DNA of 64,000 bases. Source: Bradyrhizobium archetypum. Lineage in GTDB: Bacteria > Pseudomonadota > Alphaproteobacteria > Rhizobiales > Xanthobacteraceae. Both the position numbers and the translations under genes were made by a program. The DNA lies in NCBI RefSeq assembly GCF_013114835.1, contig NZ_JAAVLW010000009.1, positions 62,001 to 126,000 of the forward strand, written 5' to 3'. The number at the start of each line of letters is the position of its first letter. The stretch's first letter is position 1. The notes under the pieces are model-generated. The model saw only the letters and a list, made by a program, of their open reading frames with translations. It had not been told where the DNA came from and searched no databases. Shown here piece after piece: positions 6,683-15,660 of the stretch.

Positions 6683-9574
6683 TCAACCCTTCTTGCGTGG
6701 TCCGCGTTCGGCAGGTGGCTCGCCGGGGGCTGGGGGAGGCGCATCGGGTTTGCCGGGACCGGCCTTGCGGGCCGAATCCTTGATGCCCTGCATGTCGCGC
6801 GCCTCGCGGATGAGGCCAGGCATCTTGGCGAGGCTGCCGCCCTCGACGCCGATATCGGAGAGAATCGAGTCGATCAGCGGCGCCTGCACCCGGTAGCGCA
6901 GCGCTGAATCGATCACCTCGTCGGTGGCGCTGCGACCGGCGCCGTTTCCGCCGCCATTGCCGTTGAGGCCGTCGACCTGAAGGATACGGATACCCTCGAT
7001 CTTCTCCATCGGCTTGACGCTCTCGCGCACGATGCCCTCGATGCGATCAAGCAGCTTGCGGCGGAACAGCGAGTAGCGCGCCTGGTCGGTGAGCACGTTC
7101 TCGGCTTCGTTGAGCAGCCGCTGCGCTTCGGCTTCGACGGCGGCGCGCACGCGCTCCGCCTCGGCCGCGATCCTGGTCTCCTCGGCCTGCTTCTCGGCAA
7201 GCAGCACCTCGACGGTCTTGCGTCGTTTGGCGATCTCGCTTTCGCGGGCAGTAACGACACGTTCGGCCGCTTCGGTCGCCCGGACACGCGCGTCCTCGGC
7301 CGCTACCTTGGCGGCGGATTCCTCCAGCGACTTCTGATAGAGCGCGATCGCCTTCTCCATCAGCGCCGTCTCGACGTCTTTCTCGCGGTTGACTTCCAGC
7401 CTGCGCAGATCGCGCTCGCGGCCGATGCGGGCTTCGTCGAGGCCGCGGTCGGAGGCGATGCGGGCACGCTCGACTTCCTCGCGGGACGCGATCTCGGCCT
7501 CCTGCAAAGCCTGGACGCACGCGACTTCGAGCTGCTCGATCGCGCGCCGACGCGCCAGCCGTGCGGCCTCGAGCGCCTGCTCGCGCGAGACATCGGTGGT
7601 CTCGACTTCCTTGCGCGCGTTGATCTCGGCCTGCTTGACCTGCCGGTCGGCATCGATGCGCTCGGAGCGCTTGGCGGCGAGCGCGATCACGCGGTCCTCG
7701 TCGGCGATTTCGACCGCCTTCTTCTGGTCGATATTGAGCACCTCGCGGGTCCTCGACGAAGCGATCCGTTCTGCTTCGAGAGCCAGTTCAACTTCGACGC
7801 GGCGCCGCTCGATAGCATCGCGCCGCTTGAGCTCGGCGGCCTCGATGGCTTCGGTGCGCTCGATCTCAAGTGCCCTGGTTTCCCTTTCGGACCGAATGCG
7901 CTGGGCGGCGACGGCCTTCTCCTGGGCAATGCGTGCGGCTTCGATCGCTTCGCGCGAGGCGATGTCGGCCTCCTCGACGGCACGGTTGCGCGCGATTTCG
8001 AGCGAGCGGATGCGCTCTTCCTGGGCGATGCGGGAGGCTTCGGTGGTCTCTCGCGCCGTGATCCCTGCGACTTCCAACGCCTGGTTTCGCTCGATCTCCA
8101 GCTTGCGCGTGGTGTGCTCGGCGCCGATCCGCTCGGCCGCGAGCGTCCGCTCCCGCGCGATCCGTGCGGCTTCCACCGCCTTCTGCGCCTCGATCTCCGC
8201 TTCCTGGATGGTGCGAACCTGCGCAATCTCCAGCGCGCGGGTGCGCTCGTCGGAGGCGATGCGCTCGAGATTGACTATCGTGGTCTGGGCGATGCGGGCC
8301 TTTTCGGTGGCCTCGCGGGCCGCGATTTCCGCTTCCTCGACCGCGCGGGTGCGCTCGATCTCGCGCCGTCGGGTTTCCTCCTCATTGGCGATCCGCGCGT
8401 CAGTGACGGCGCGATCCTGCTGGATGCGCGCCTTCTCGACCGCTTCACGCGCCGCGATCTCGGCTTCCTCGACCGTTCGCGTACGCTCGATGTCGCGCTG
8501 CCGCACTTCGCGCTCGGAGGCGATGCGGGCCGTATCGACCGCGCGCTGATTGGCGATTTTTGCCTTCTCGATTTCCTCGCGGGCCAATAGTTCCTTTTCT
8601 TCGACCGCGCGCGTGCGCTCGATCTCGCGGTGCCTGGTCTCGCGCTCGGAGGCGATGCGGGCTTCGGCGATCGCAAGCTCGTTGGCGATGCGGGCTTTCT
8701 CGATGGCTTCGCGGGCGGTGATCTGCGCCTGTTCGGCCTCGGTCTCGCGCAACGCACGCTCGCGCGCCACCTCCGTGCGTTGCAGCGCCCGGCGCATTTC
8801 GATGTCGCGTTCCTGTTCGAGGCGGGCAGTCTCGCTCTCGCGCTCGATCTCCAGCGCCTGCCGCTCGGCTTCGAGGTTGCGGGTGCGGATCTTGATCATC
8901 GAATCCTGCTCGATGTCATTGCGCAGCTTGCGCCTGGCCTCGATGTCCTCCATCAGGCGGGTCAGACCTTCGGCATCGAACCGATTCGACGGGTTGAAAT
9001 ATTCGAGATCGGTCTGATCGAGATCGGTGATGGCGACGGATTCGAGCTCGAGGCCGTTCTGCGCCAGCGCCTCGGCGGCGGCGGCCTTGACGCGAGCGAC
9101 ATACTCGCCGCGCTGCTCATGCATCTGCTCCATGGTCATTTCGGCGGCGACGGAGCGGATCGCGGAGACGAACTTGCCGGAGAGCAGGGCATGCAACTGC
9201 CCCGGTTCGAGTGTGCGCCGTCCGAGCGTGGCGGCGGCAATCGCGACCGCCTCGCGCGTCGGCTGCACGCGCACGTAAAAATCGGCCTCGATGTCGACGC
9301 GCATGCGGTCGCGGGTGATGACGGCATCATGCTGCGACCGTACGATCCCCATCGGCAGCACGTTCATGTTGACGGGCGTGTAGTCGTGAATGAACGGCAG
9401 CACGAAGGCGCCGCCGTTGATCACCACGCGCTCGCCCAAAAGACCGGTTCGGACGAAGGATACTTCCTTCGACGAACGGTGATAGAGCCAGTTCACGATG
9501 TAGACGACGATGGCGATCACGACGACCGCGACGATCAGCCAGAGAATCAATTCGCCAACCAGAGTCCCCGACAT
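6683..9574 (-). CDS. SPFH/flotillin-like membrane protein with very long repeat coiled coil
   Basis: 963 residues. A single membrane segment lies at about 8-30 (LILWLIVAVVVIAIVVYIV), then an SPFH/Band 7 domain at about 33-200, then roughly 600 residues of Glu/Arg/Ala-rich helix. A flotillin-type C-terminal region at about 800-915 and a Pro/Gly-rich basic tail complete it. E. coli YqiK, a related flotillin, is about 550 residues, so this protein is much longer. The extra length is mostly 44-residue repeats (residues 273-613). Flotillins build oligomeric membrane microdomains, so this one may scaffold the neighbouring transporter or hydroxylase, which is inference. Confidence 0.85.
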   Translation of the reverse strand: MSGTLVGELILWLIVAVVVIAIVVYIVNWLYHRSSKEVSFVRTGLLGERVVINGGAFVLPFIHDYTPVNMNVLPMGIVRSQHDAVITRDRMRVDIEADFYVRVQPTREAVAIAAATLGRRTLEPGQLHALLSGKFVSAIRSVAAEMTMEQMHEQRGEYVARVKAAAAEALAQNGLELESVAITDLDQTDLEYFNPSNRFDAEGLTRLMEDIEARRKLRNDIEQDSMIKIRTRNLEAERQALEIERESETARLEQERDIEMRRALQRTEVARERALRETEAEQAQITAREAIEKARIANELAIAEARIASERETRHREIERTRAVEEKELLAREEIEKAKIANQRAVDTARIASEREVRQRDIERTRTVEEAEIAAREAVEKARIQQDRAVTDARIANEEETRRREIERTRAVEEAEIAAREATEKARIAQTTIVNLERIASDERTRALEIAQVRTIQEAEIEAQKAVEAARIARERTLAAERIGAEHTTRKLEIERNQALEVAGITARETTEASRIAQEERIRSLEIARNRAVEEADIASREAIEAARIAQEKAVAAQRIRSERETRALEIERTEAIEAAELKRRDAIERRRVEVELALEAERIASSRTREVLNIDQKKAVEIADEDRVIALAAKRSERIDADRQVKQAEINARKEVETTDVSREQALEAARLARRRAIEQLEVACVQALQEAEIASREEVERARIASDRGLDEARIGRERDLRRLEVNREKDVETALMEKAIALYQKSLEESAAKVAAEDARVRATEAAERVVTARESEIAKRRKTVEVLLAEKQAEETRIAAEAERVRAAVEAEAQRLLNEAENVLTDQARYSLFRRKLLDRIEGIVRESVKPMEKIEGIRILQVDGLNGNGGGNGAGRSATDEVIDSALRYRVQAPLIDSILSDIGVEGGSLAKMPGLIREARDMQGIKDSARKAGPGKPDAPPPAPGEPPAERGPRKKG
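7736..8758 (-). repeat. Eight in-gene repeats of 132 bp (44 residues) in the SPFH coiled coil
   Basis: Within the SPFH gene, residues 273-613 form about eight units. Most are 44 residues long and begin near EIERTRAVEEAEI, followed by REAVEKARIA and then ARIASERETR. One unit (493-525) is 33 residues. Lengths of 44 and 33 are both multiples of 11, which points to hendecad packing (11-residue, slightly right-handed coiled coil). The DNA copies have diverged, so this is an old expansion. Confidence 0.85.
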
Positions 9575-9598
9575 CTTCTCCTCCCTTTGCTCTCGGCG

Positions 9599-10432
9599 TT
9601 ATCGCGCGCCGATCGCCTTGAATTTGCGAACCTGTTCCGTGAGCGCGCGCTCCACCGGCAGGCGCTCCATCGAGGAGGCGCCGTAAAAGCCGTGACACTT
9701 GCGCGTGTGTTTCATGATGAAGTCGGCATCGTCAGGCTCGGCGATCGGGCCGCCATGAGCCAGCACCAATATGTCCGGATTGACGCTGAGCGCCGCTGCG
9801 GCCCAGGTATCGATCTGTTCCGGGCAGTCTTCGAGCTTTGGCGCGGTATGCGCTCCGATCGCGCCACCGGTGGTCAGGCCGAGATGGCAGACGATGATGT
9901 CGGCGCCGGCGATCGCCATGGCAGCAGCCTGGCTTTCGCTGAACACATAAGGCGTGGTCAACATGTCCTTGTCACGCGCCTTGGCGATCATGTCGATCTC
10001 CAGCGCATAGGACATTCCGGTTTCCTCGAGATTGGCGCGGAAGACGCCGTCGATCAGCCCCACCGTCGGAAAGTTCTGCACGCCGGCAAAGCCGAGCGCC
10101 TTCAACTCGTCCAGGAAATGGTCCATGTCGCGGAACGGGTCGGTGCCGTTGACGCCGGCCAGCACCGGCGTCTTCATGACGACCGGGAGCACTTCGCCGG
10201 CCATCTCCACCACGATCGCGTTGGCATCGCCATAGGGCATCAGCCCGGCCAACGAGCCGCGTCCGGCCATGCGGTAGCGGCCGGAATTATAGATCACGAT
10301 CAAATCGACGCCGCCGGCTTCCTCGCATTTGGCCGATAGGCCGGTGCCGGCGCCGCCGCCTACGATCGGCTCGCCCCTGGCGGCCATGTTGCGAAACTTC
10401 TTCAGGATCGCTGAGCGTTCGAACTTCGCCAT
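9599..10432 (-). CDS. Tm-1 type TIM-barrel protein (phosphoenolpyruvate hydrolase-like family)
   Basis: 277 residues of the TIM-barrel family annotated as phosphoenolpyruvate hydrolase-like or TIM-barrel signal transduction protein. Conserved segments include PIVGGGAGTGLSAKCEE near residue 23, GVQNFPTVGLIDG, CHLGLTTGG, and a C-terminal HGGPIAEP with GFYGASSMER. In plant and fungal Tm-1-like proteins this domain follows a UPF0261 domain in one chain. Here the UPF0261 domain is the end of the preceding gene, two bases away. The ATG start follows a GAGGTGA element. The reaction catalysed is unknown. Confidence 0.85.
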   Translation of the reverse strand: MAKFERSAILKKFRNMAARGEPIVGGGAGTGLSAKCEEAGGVDLIVIYNSGRYRMAGRGSLAGLMPYGDANAIVVEMAGEVLPVVMKTPVLAGVNGTDPFRDMDHFLDELKALGFAGVQNFPTVGLIDGVFRANLEETGMSYALEIDMIAKARDKDMLTTPYVFSESQAAAMAIAGADIIVCHLGLTTGGAIGAHTAPKLEDCPEQIDTWAAAALSVNPDILVLAHGGPIAEPDDADFIMKHTRKCHGFYGASSMERLPVERALTEQVRKFKAIGAR

Positions 10433-10434
10433 GG

Positions 10435-12666
10435 TCACCTCGCAACTTTCCGACGGGTCCCCGGCCGTCCGACCAGGGGACGGAGCGCGGCGACGATGGC
10501 GGATGCAAATTCGGGATCGTTGATGTGGCGCTTGATGCGAATGAGCTGGCGATTGCGGGTCTGACGCACGCTGCGCTCCAGCGCGGTGTAGAGCGCAGCA
10601 TCGGCTTCCGGATCCCAGAACGGCTGCCCCGGCGCATCGAGCGCGGAGATCCCGCCTTCGGGTAAGAAGAAGCGGACCGGCCCATCCATCCGGTTGAGCC
10701 TGTCGCCGATCCAGCGCCCGATGCGATCGTTCTCTTCCGCCGTGGTGCGCATCAAGGTCACCTGCGGATTGTGAACGTGCAGCTTGCGTTGGTGATAGCG
10801 CTCGGGAATGGTGTCGGGCGCGCCGAAATTGACCATGTCGAGTGCGCCGACCGAGCCGATGAAGGGCAGGCGGGTGCGGATGATCGCGCCGAAGCGGTCC
10901 TCGGTGGCCGGGAACACGCCGCCCATCAGGAGGTCGCAGACTTCGGTCGTGGTGAGGTCGACGACGGCGGCGAGCATACCGGAATCGACCAGCTTCTCCA
11001 TCGAGCGGCCGCCGACGCCGGTGGCGTGGAAGACCAGGCATTCGAAATCGCTGCGCAGGTCGGCGGCGATCTTCTGCACGGCCGGCGTCGTCACACCGAA
11101 CATGGTGATGCCGACTGCGGGCAATCTGGCCGGCGCAGTTCGCTCGGCCACGCCTTGATTGTCCAGCCGCGCCTTCACCATGCCGGCGATGGCGTTGGCG
11201 CCGTTTGCCAGCACGGCACGCGAAATCGAGTTGAGGCCCTGCACGTCGGTTACCGAATACATCATCGCGATATCGGCAGGCCCGACATAGGGACCGACAT
11301 CACCCGACGCGACCGAGGAGATGATCAGCTTCGGCACGCCGACGGGAAGGGCGCGCATGCCGGGCGCGACCAGCGAGGCGCCGCCAGAACCGCCGGCCGA
11401 GATGATGCCCTCGACATTACCCTGACGGCGCAGCCAGTTGGCGAAGGCGTCCGCCATCGCCGTCACCGACGCGCCGCGGTCGGCGCCGAACACGCTTGCG
11501 CCGCCGCGCCCGTGGTTGAGTGCGATTTCCTGGGCGGAAACGTCGCAAGTGGCGAGCTTGCCACTGGTGGACACGTCGACCAACCGAGTCCGCAAGCCCT
11601 GTCCGGCGATCACGTCGCGAATGAAGCGCAGCTCCTCCGCCTTGGTATCGAGCGTGCCGACGACGAGAACAACCGGTGGTCCGGAGGCGGTTTGCACGCC
11701 GCTGCCGGGCTGGCGTCGCTGCCTGGCAACATCTTCGATGCGCGTCACGCCAGCAGAGAGCGTGCGCGCAGCAGCCTCGATGCGTGCGATCGGTGCCGGC
11801 TGCGACCAACGCGTCGGCAGCGTAGGGTTGGAGATATAGATCCGGATCGGCGCCGTGGTCGGGGCGCGGGGCGGCGCTGGATGCCCCTTGGCTTCCGCGC
11901 TCGCATCGCCGGCTTCGAGGTCCGTTTCCGGCTCGGCGCCGTGGACGCCGACACCAAGCAGACGCTGCTGCAGCTCGCGGTCGGCGGCAAGGCGTGCGGA
12001 ATCGATGATGCGATTGACGCGGCCATTGACCATGATCGCGACGTTCTTCGAGATCGCGGTGGCAACCCCGATATTCTGCTCGATCACCAGCACCGACATG
12101 TCGCCGTCTTCGGCAAGCCGCACCAGCATGTCTTCGACCTGGGCGACGATGACTGGCGCGAGCCCTTCGGTCGGCTCGTCCATGATGAGAAGGTGCGGAT
12201 TGGTCAGGAGCGCGCGCGAGATCGCCAGCATCTGTTGCTCGCCGCCGGAGAGCTGGCCGCCGCCATGATCCTTGCGTTCGGCCAGACGGGGGAATGTCTC
12301 GTAGATCCGGTCGATGCTCCAGGTGCCGCGGCGCATCCCGGCGGCCAGCCGCAAATGCTCGTCAACGCTGAGCGAGCGCCACAGCCGCCGCCCCTGCGGC
12401 ACATAGCCGACGCCTGCTTGCGCGATCCGCGTCGGGCTAAAGCGCGTGATATCCTCGCCGCGAACGCGAACCGAACCGCCGCTCGCCCGCAGCAAGCCCA
12501 TAATGGTCTTGCACAGCGTGGTCTTGCCCATGCCGTTGCGGCCGACCACCGAGAACACGCCTGAATCGAGGGTGAGATCGACGCCCTGCAGCGCATGGGA
12601 ATGGCCGTAATAGACGTCGAGACCCCTGACTTCGAGGGCGGGCGCGGAGCGGCGGATATCACTCAT
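10435..12666 (-). CDS. Fusion of LivF-type ABC ATPase and Tm-1-like (UPF0261) domain
   Basis: 743 residues. Residues 8-240 are a complete LivF-type ATPase: Walker A GRNGMGKTT, signature LSGGEQQMLAISRAL and Walker B LLIMDEPTEGL. Residues 241-328 are a Pro/Ala/Arg-rich linker. Residues 329-743 are a full UPF0261/Tm-1-like ATP-binding domain, opening VVLVVGTLDTKAEE and containing GSGGAS and SVASGDVGPYVG. The start is the ATG overlapping the LivG stop by eight bases. LivF proteins are normally about 235 residues, so the second half is an addition that physically ties the transporter ATPase to the Tm-1-like activity. Confidence 0.9.
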   Translation of the reverse strand: MSDIRRSAPALEVRGLDVYYGHSHALQGVDLTLDSGVFSVVGRNGMGKTTLCKTIMGLLRASGGSVRVRGEDITRFSPTRIAQAGVGYVPQGRRLWRSLSVDEHLRLAAGMRRGTWSIDRIYETFPRLAERKDHGGGQLSGGEQQMLAISRALLTNPHLLIMDEPTEGLAPVIVAQVEDMLVRLAEDGDMSVLVIEQNIGVATAISKNVAIMVNGRVNRIIDSARLAADRELQQRLLGVGVHGAEPETDLEAGDASAEAKGHPAPPRAPTTAPIRIYISNPTLPTRWSQPAPIARIEAAARTLSAGVTRIEDVARQRRQPGSGVQTASGPPVVLVVGTLDTKAEELRFIRDVIAGQGLRTRLVDVSTSGKLATCDVSAQEIALNHGRGGASVFGADRGASVTAMADAFANWLRRQGNVEGIISAGGSGGASLVAPGMRALPVGVPKLIISSVASGDVGPYVGPADIAMMYSVTDVQGLNSISRAVLANGANAIAGMVKARLDNQGVAERTAPARLPAVGITMFGVTTPAVQKIAADLRSDFECLVFHATGVGGRSMEKLVDSGMLAAVVDLTTTEVCDLLMGGVFPATEDRFGAIIRTRLPFIGSVGALDMVNFGAPDTIPERYHQRKLHVHNPQVTLMRTTAEENDRIGRWIGDRLNRMDGPVRFFLPEGGISALDAPGQPFWDPEADAALYTALERSVRQTRNRQLIRIKRHINDPEFASAIVAALRPLVGRPGTRRKVAR

Positions 12667-13441
12667 GGCCGGCCCCCAGGTAAAGCTCCTGCACTTCGGG
12701 GTCGGCTTCGATCTCGTGCGGCAGGCCTTCCTTGAATACGCGTCCATTGTGCATCATCGTCACGCTTTCGACGACGCGCAGCGCGACGTCCATGTCGTGC
12801 TCAATAATGATGTAGCCGATGTGAGCGGGTAGCGACGTCAGGATTTCGATCAGCTCGCGCCGCTCGGTGGGGGAGAGGCCCGCGGCCGGTTCGTCGAACA
12901 GGATGAAGCGCGGCGCGCCGGCAAGCGCGAGCGCGATCTCGAGCTGCCGCTGCTGGCCGTGCGCCAGTTCGGAGACCCGCTGCTCCCGCACCGGCATCAA
13001 GTGCACTGCCTGGATCAGCGTCTCCGCCGCGCTCATGAGGGCGTCGTTTGTGCCCGGGCGCAGCGGAGAGAACCGCCCGCGGGAAACGCCGCGGCAGGCG
13101 AGATAGACATTGTCGCGCACCGTGAGGCCGGGAAACAGTGCCGATATCTGGTAGGTGCGGCGCAGACCGCGCCTGATCCGTTCATAGGGCGGGAAGTGGG
13201 TGATGTCCTCGCCGAAGAAGCGGATGGTGCCGGACGACGGGGGAAAGTCGCCGGTCACGCAATTGAACAGCGTGGTCTTGCCGGCGCCGTTGGATCCGAG
13301 CACGGCGCGGCGCTCGCCCGGGCGAACTGTGATGGTGACGTCGGTGAGCGCCGCAAGCGCGCCGAACAGCCGCGTGACGCCGCGCAGCTCCAGCGCCGCG
13401 CCGGCAGCGACGGCTGAAAAGCGTGGCGTGGTGCTATCCAT
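12659..13441 (-). CDS. LivG-type ABC transporter ATPase
   Basis: 260 residues of the branched-chain amino acid/urea-type ABC ATPase LivG. Walker A is GSNGAGKTT, the signature is ELAHGQQRQLEIALAL, Walker B is FILFDEPAAGLSP, and the H-loop lies in IIIEHDMDV. It overlaps livM by eight bases upstream and the LivF fusion by eight bases downstream, consistent with tight translational coupling. Substrate is probably an organic or aromatic acid, judged only from the hydroxylase neighbours. Confidence 0.92.
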   Translation of the reverse strand: MDSTTPRFSAVAAGAALELRGVTRLFGALAALTDVTITVRPGERRAVLGSNGAGKTTLFNCVTGDFPPSSGTIRFFGEDITHFPPYERIRRGLRRTYQISALFPGLTVRDNVYLACRGVSRGRFSPLRPGTNDALMSAAETLIQAVHLMPVREQRVSELAHGQQRQLEIALALAGAPRFILFDEPAAGLSPTERRELIEILTSLPAHIGYIIIEHDMDVALRVVESVTMMHNGRVFKEGLPHEIEADPEVQELYLGAGHE

Positions 13442-14519
13442 GGCCGTGACCTCTGGCGGCCCTTTTTTCTGGAGCGGCGGTGTGGCGTCGCCAGCGCTCC
13501 CACAGCCCGATCACGCCGTCCGACGACCAGAACACGATGGCGAGGAATCCGAGGCCGATCAGCAGCCGGAAGCGGTTGCCGTCGAGCCCGAACTTGACCA
13601 GCAGATCGAGCGCGAAGGTACGCAGGATGACGAAGATGAAGGCGCCGATATAGGGGCCGACGGGACGGGTGATGCCGCCGACCACGGCGATGATCAGGAT
13701 ATCGATGCAGGCGCCGACGCTGACCGAGCCCGGCGAAATCTGCCGGTAGTTCCACACCTGCAGCACGCCGCCGAGGGCTGCGATAAAGGCCGCGAATGCG
13801 TAGGCGGCCACGCGGTGCGCATTGACATTGAAGCCGAGCGCCGCCATGCGGCGGGGATTATCGCGCACGCCCTGCAGCGCAAGCCCGAACGGCGCACGCG
13901 AGACGTATTGAACGGCGAAATAGCAGAACGCCGCCACGCCGAGCGTGACGTAATAGAACGGGATATCGGCGCGCCAGTCGACGCCCCAGAATTTCGGCGT
14001 TGCGACGGTGTTGATGCCGGTGTGGCCGCCGAAGATCGGCCAGTTCTGGTTGGTGAAATAATAGAACGCAGCGCCGATCGCGAGCGTGATCATGATGGTG
14101 TAGATGCCCTCGGTGCGCACCGCGAGCGCGCCGCCGAGCGTGCCGAAGACCGTCGCCAGCAGCAAGGCCGTCGGCGTGGCGAGCCACCACGGCCAGCCGA
14201 GGCTGATATTGGTGTTGGCGCTCATGCCGAACACTGCGACCATGTAGGCGGCAAAGCCGGCGACGGTGAGCTGCATCAGGCTGACCATGCCGCCATAGCC
14301 GGCGAGAAACATCAGGCTGAGGGCGATGGTCCCGAGGATCAGGGTCGTCGCGAAGATCTCGATCAGGAAGAAGCCGTTTGCAATGAGCGGCATGATCACG
14401 AGGATCACGGCCGCCAGCCAGGCCGCGGGCGTGTTGAATTCCGGCAGCGTCATGAACGTTGCGCGCTGCGCGGCGGGCGGCTGGCTGGTCTGAGGATGCG
14501 CGCCCTGAACCAACGACAT
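13434..14519 (-). CDS. LivM-type ABC transporter permease
   Basis: 361 residues with about nine hydrophobic segments, opening with a short cytoplasmic region before AAWLAAVILVIMPLIANGFF. It carries the LivM hallmarks GYGGMVSLMQ and LALQGVRDNPRRMAALG, the latter being the coupling loop to the ATPase. The start lies one base from the livH stop. The basic C-terminus reaches into the livG gene by eight bases. Confidence 0.92.
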   Translation of the reverse strand: MSLVQGAHPQTSQPPAAQRATFMTLPEFNTPAAWLAAVILVIMPLIANGFFLIEIFATTLILGTIALSLMFLAGYGGMVSLMQLTVAGFAAYMVAVFGMSANTNISLGWPWWLATPTALLLATVFGTLGGALAVRTEGIYTIMITLAIGAAFYYFTNQNWPIFGGHTGINTVATPKFWGVDWRADIPFYYVTLGVAAFCYFAVQYVSRAPFGLALQGVRDNPRRMAALGFNVNAHRVAAYAFAAFIAALGGVLQVWNYRQISPGSVSVGACIDILIIAVVGGITRPVGPYIGAFIFVILRTFALDLLVKFGLDGNRFRLLIGLGFLAIVFWSSDGVIGLWERWRRHTAAPEKRAARGHGHG

Positions 14520-14520
14520 G

Positions 14521-15531
14521 TCAGCGCCTCGCCAAGAGGCCCTGCGGCCGCAATGCCAGCACCAGCACCATGATGAGGAATGTCACCACGATCGCGTAGG
14601 TCGGGATGTAGACGGAGCCGAGCTGCTCGGCGAGGCCGATGATCACAGCGCCCAGCGCCGCGCCGGGGATCGATCCCATGCCGCCGACAATGACGACGAC
14701 AAGGGAGGCGAGCAGAAAGCGGGTATCCTCGCCGGGCGAGATCGACTGAAAGGTTCCTCCGACGACGCCCGCGATCCCGGCGAGCCCCGCGCCGAGCGCG
14801 AACACGGCAACGAAGACGAGCTGGATCGGGACGCCGGTGGCGGCGAGCATATCGCGGTCATCGACGCCGGCACGCACCATCATGCCGACGCGGGTGCGGT
14901 TGAGCGCGAGCCACATCACGATTCCGATCACGATCGCCGCGACGAAGATCACGAGCCGCACCAGCGGATAGCGCAGGTAGACCGCTTCGCCCGATGATTT
15001 GACCGCGGTGACGAGCGGCAGTTCGACCGGGCCGATCAGCCAGCTCGGCGTCTGGATCTGATAGAAGTCGCCGCCGAATGCCCACAGCATCAGGTCCGCG
15101 AACACGATCGAAAGCCCGATCGTAACCATGGTCTGGCGCAGATCCTGCCCCTCCATGCGGCGGAAGACGGCGATTTGCAGGACGATGCCAACCAGCGCCA
15201 CCGCGACGAAGGCGATGATGAAGCCGAGGATCCAGGAACCGGTCCAGACGCTGATGGCGTAGCCGACATAGCCGCCGAACAGATAGAGCGAGCCGTGCGC
15301 CAGATTGACATTGCGCATCAGGCCGAAGATCAGGGTGAAACCGCTTGCCACCAGGAAATAGAGGGCGCCGAGCGTGATGCCGTTGAGGACGGCGTTGAGA
15401 AAGACCCGCTTCCGGCCGATCGCCTCCTCGAGGCCGGGTGGCCAGACGGCAAGGATCAGCCACAGCAGCAGCGCGACCGCGATCAGCGCGATCAGTGCCC
15501 ATGCCGGATGGCGTTCGATGAACCTCGTCAC
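14521..15531 (-). CDS. LivH-type ABC transporter permease
   Basis: 336 residues of the LivH permease family. An extra N-terminal membrane segment (AWALIALIAVALLLWLILAVW) is followed by the usual core, with LGALYFLVASGFTLIFGL near residue 55 and the coupling loop VRAGVDDRDMLAATG. It pairs with LivM to form the membrane channel. A gap of 129 bases to the AraC gene upstream may hold a separate promoter, though I could not pick out a convincing one. Confidence 0.92.
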   Translation of the reverse strand: MTRFIERHPAWALIALIAVALLLWLILAVWPPGLEEAIGRKRVFLNAVLNGITLGALYFLVASGFTLIFGLMRNVNLAHGSLYLFGGYVGYAISVWTGSWILGFIIAFVAVALVGIVLQIAVFRRMEGQDLRQTMVTIGLSIVFADLMLWAFGGDFYQIQTPSWLIGPVELPLVTAVKSSGEAVYLRYPLVRLVIFVAAIVIGIVMWLALNRTRVGMMVRAGVDDRDMLAATGVPIQLVFVAVFALGAGLAGIAGVVGGTFQSISPGEDTRFLLASLVVVIVGGMGSIPGAALGAVIIGLAEQLGSVYIPTYAIVVTFLIMVLVLALRPQGLLARR

Positions 15532-15660
15532 GGCAATAGCCCGGCCGTCGCCATACCGTCCTCCCAGACGCCGCGGCCGTTTCGGCTCGCGTTTTGGGCC
15601 ATCCTAACGGCGTCGCGAACCCTGCACTTGATTGTCAGTATCTTTTCGCGCTGGTCGCGC

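Noticed and set aside
7736..8758. 132-bp periodic repeats considered as a CRISPR or satellite array
   Set aside because: They stay in frame within one protein, have no conserved spacers, and encode coiled-coil units.
7389..10339. Long plus-strand frames of 386 and 569 residues opposite the SPFH gene
   Set aside because: Ser/Arg- and Asp/Leu-rich low-complexity mirror images of the Glu/Arg/Ala repeat coiled coil. No ribosome site or domain.
10771..12564. A 597-residue plus-strand frame opposite the LivF-UPF0261 fusion
   Set aside because: Antisense of a gene with intact ATPase motifs. Composition is typical of a GC-rich shadow.
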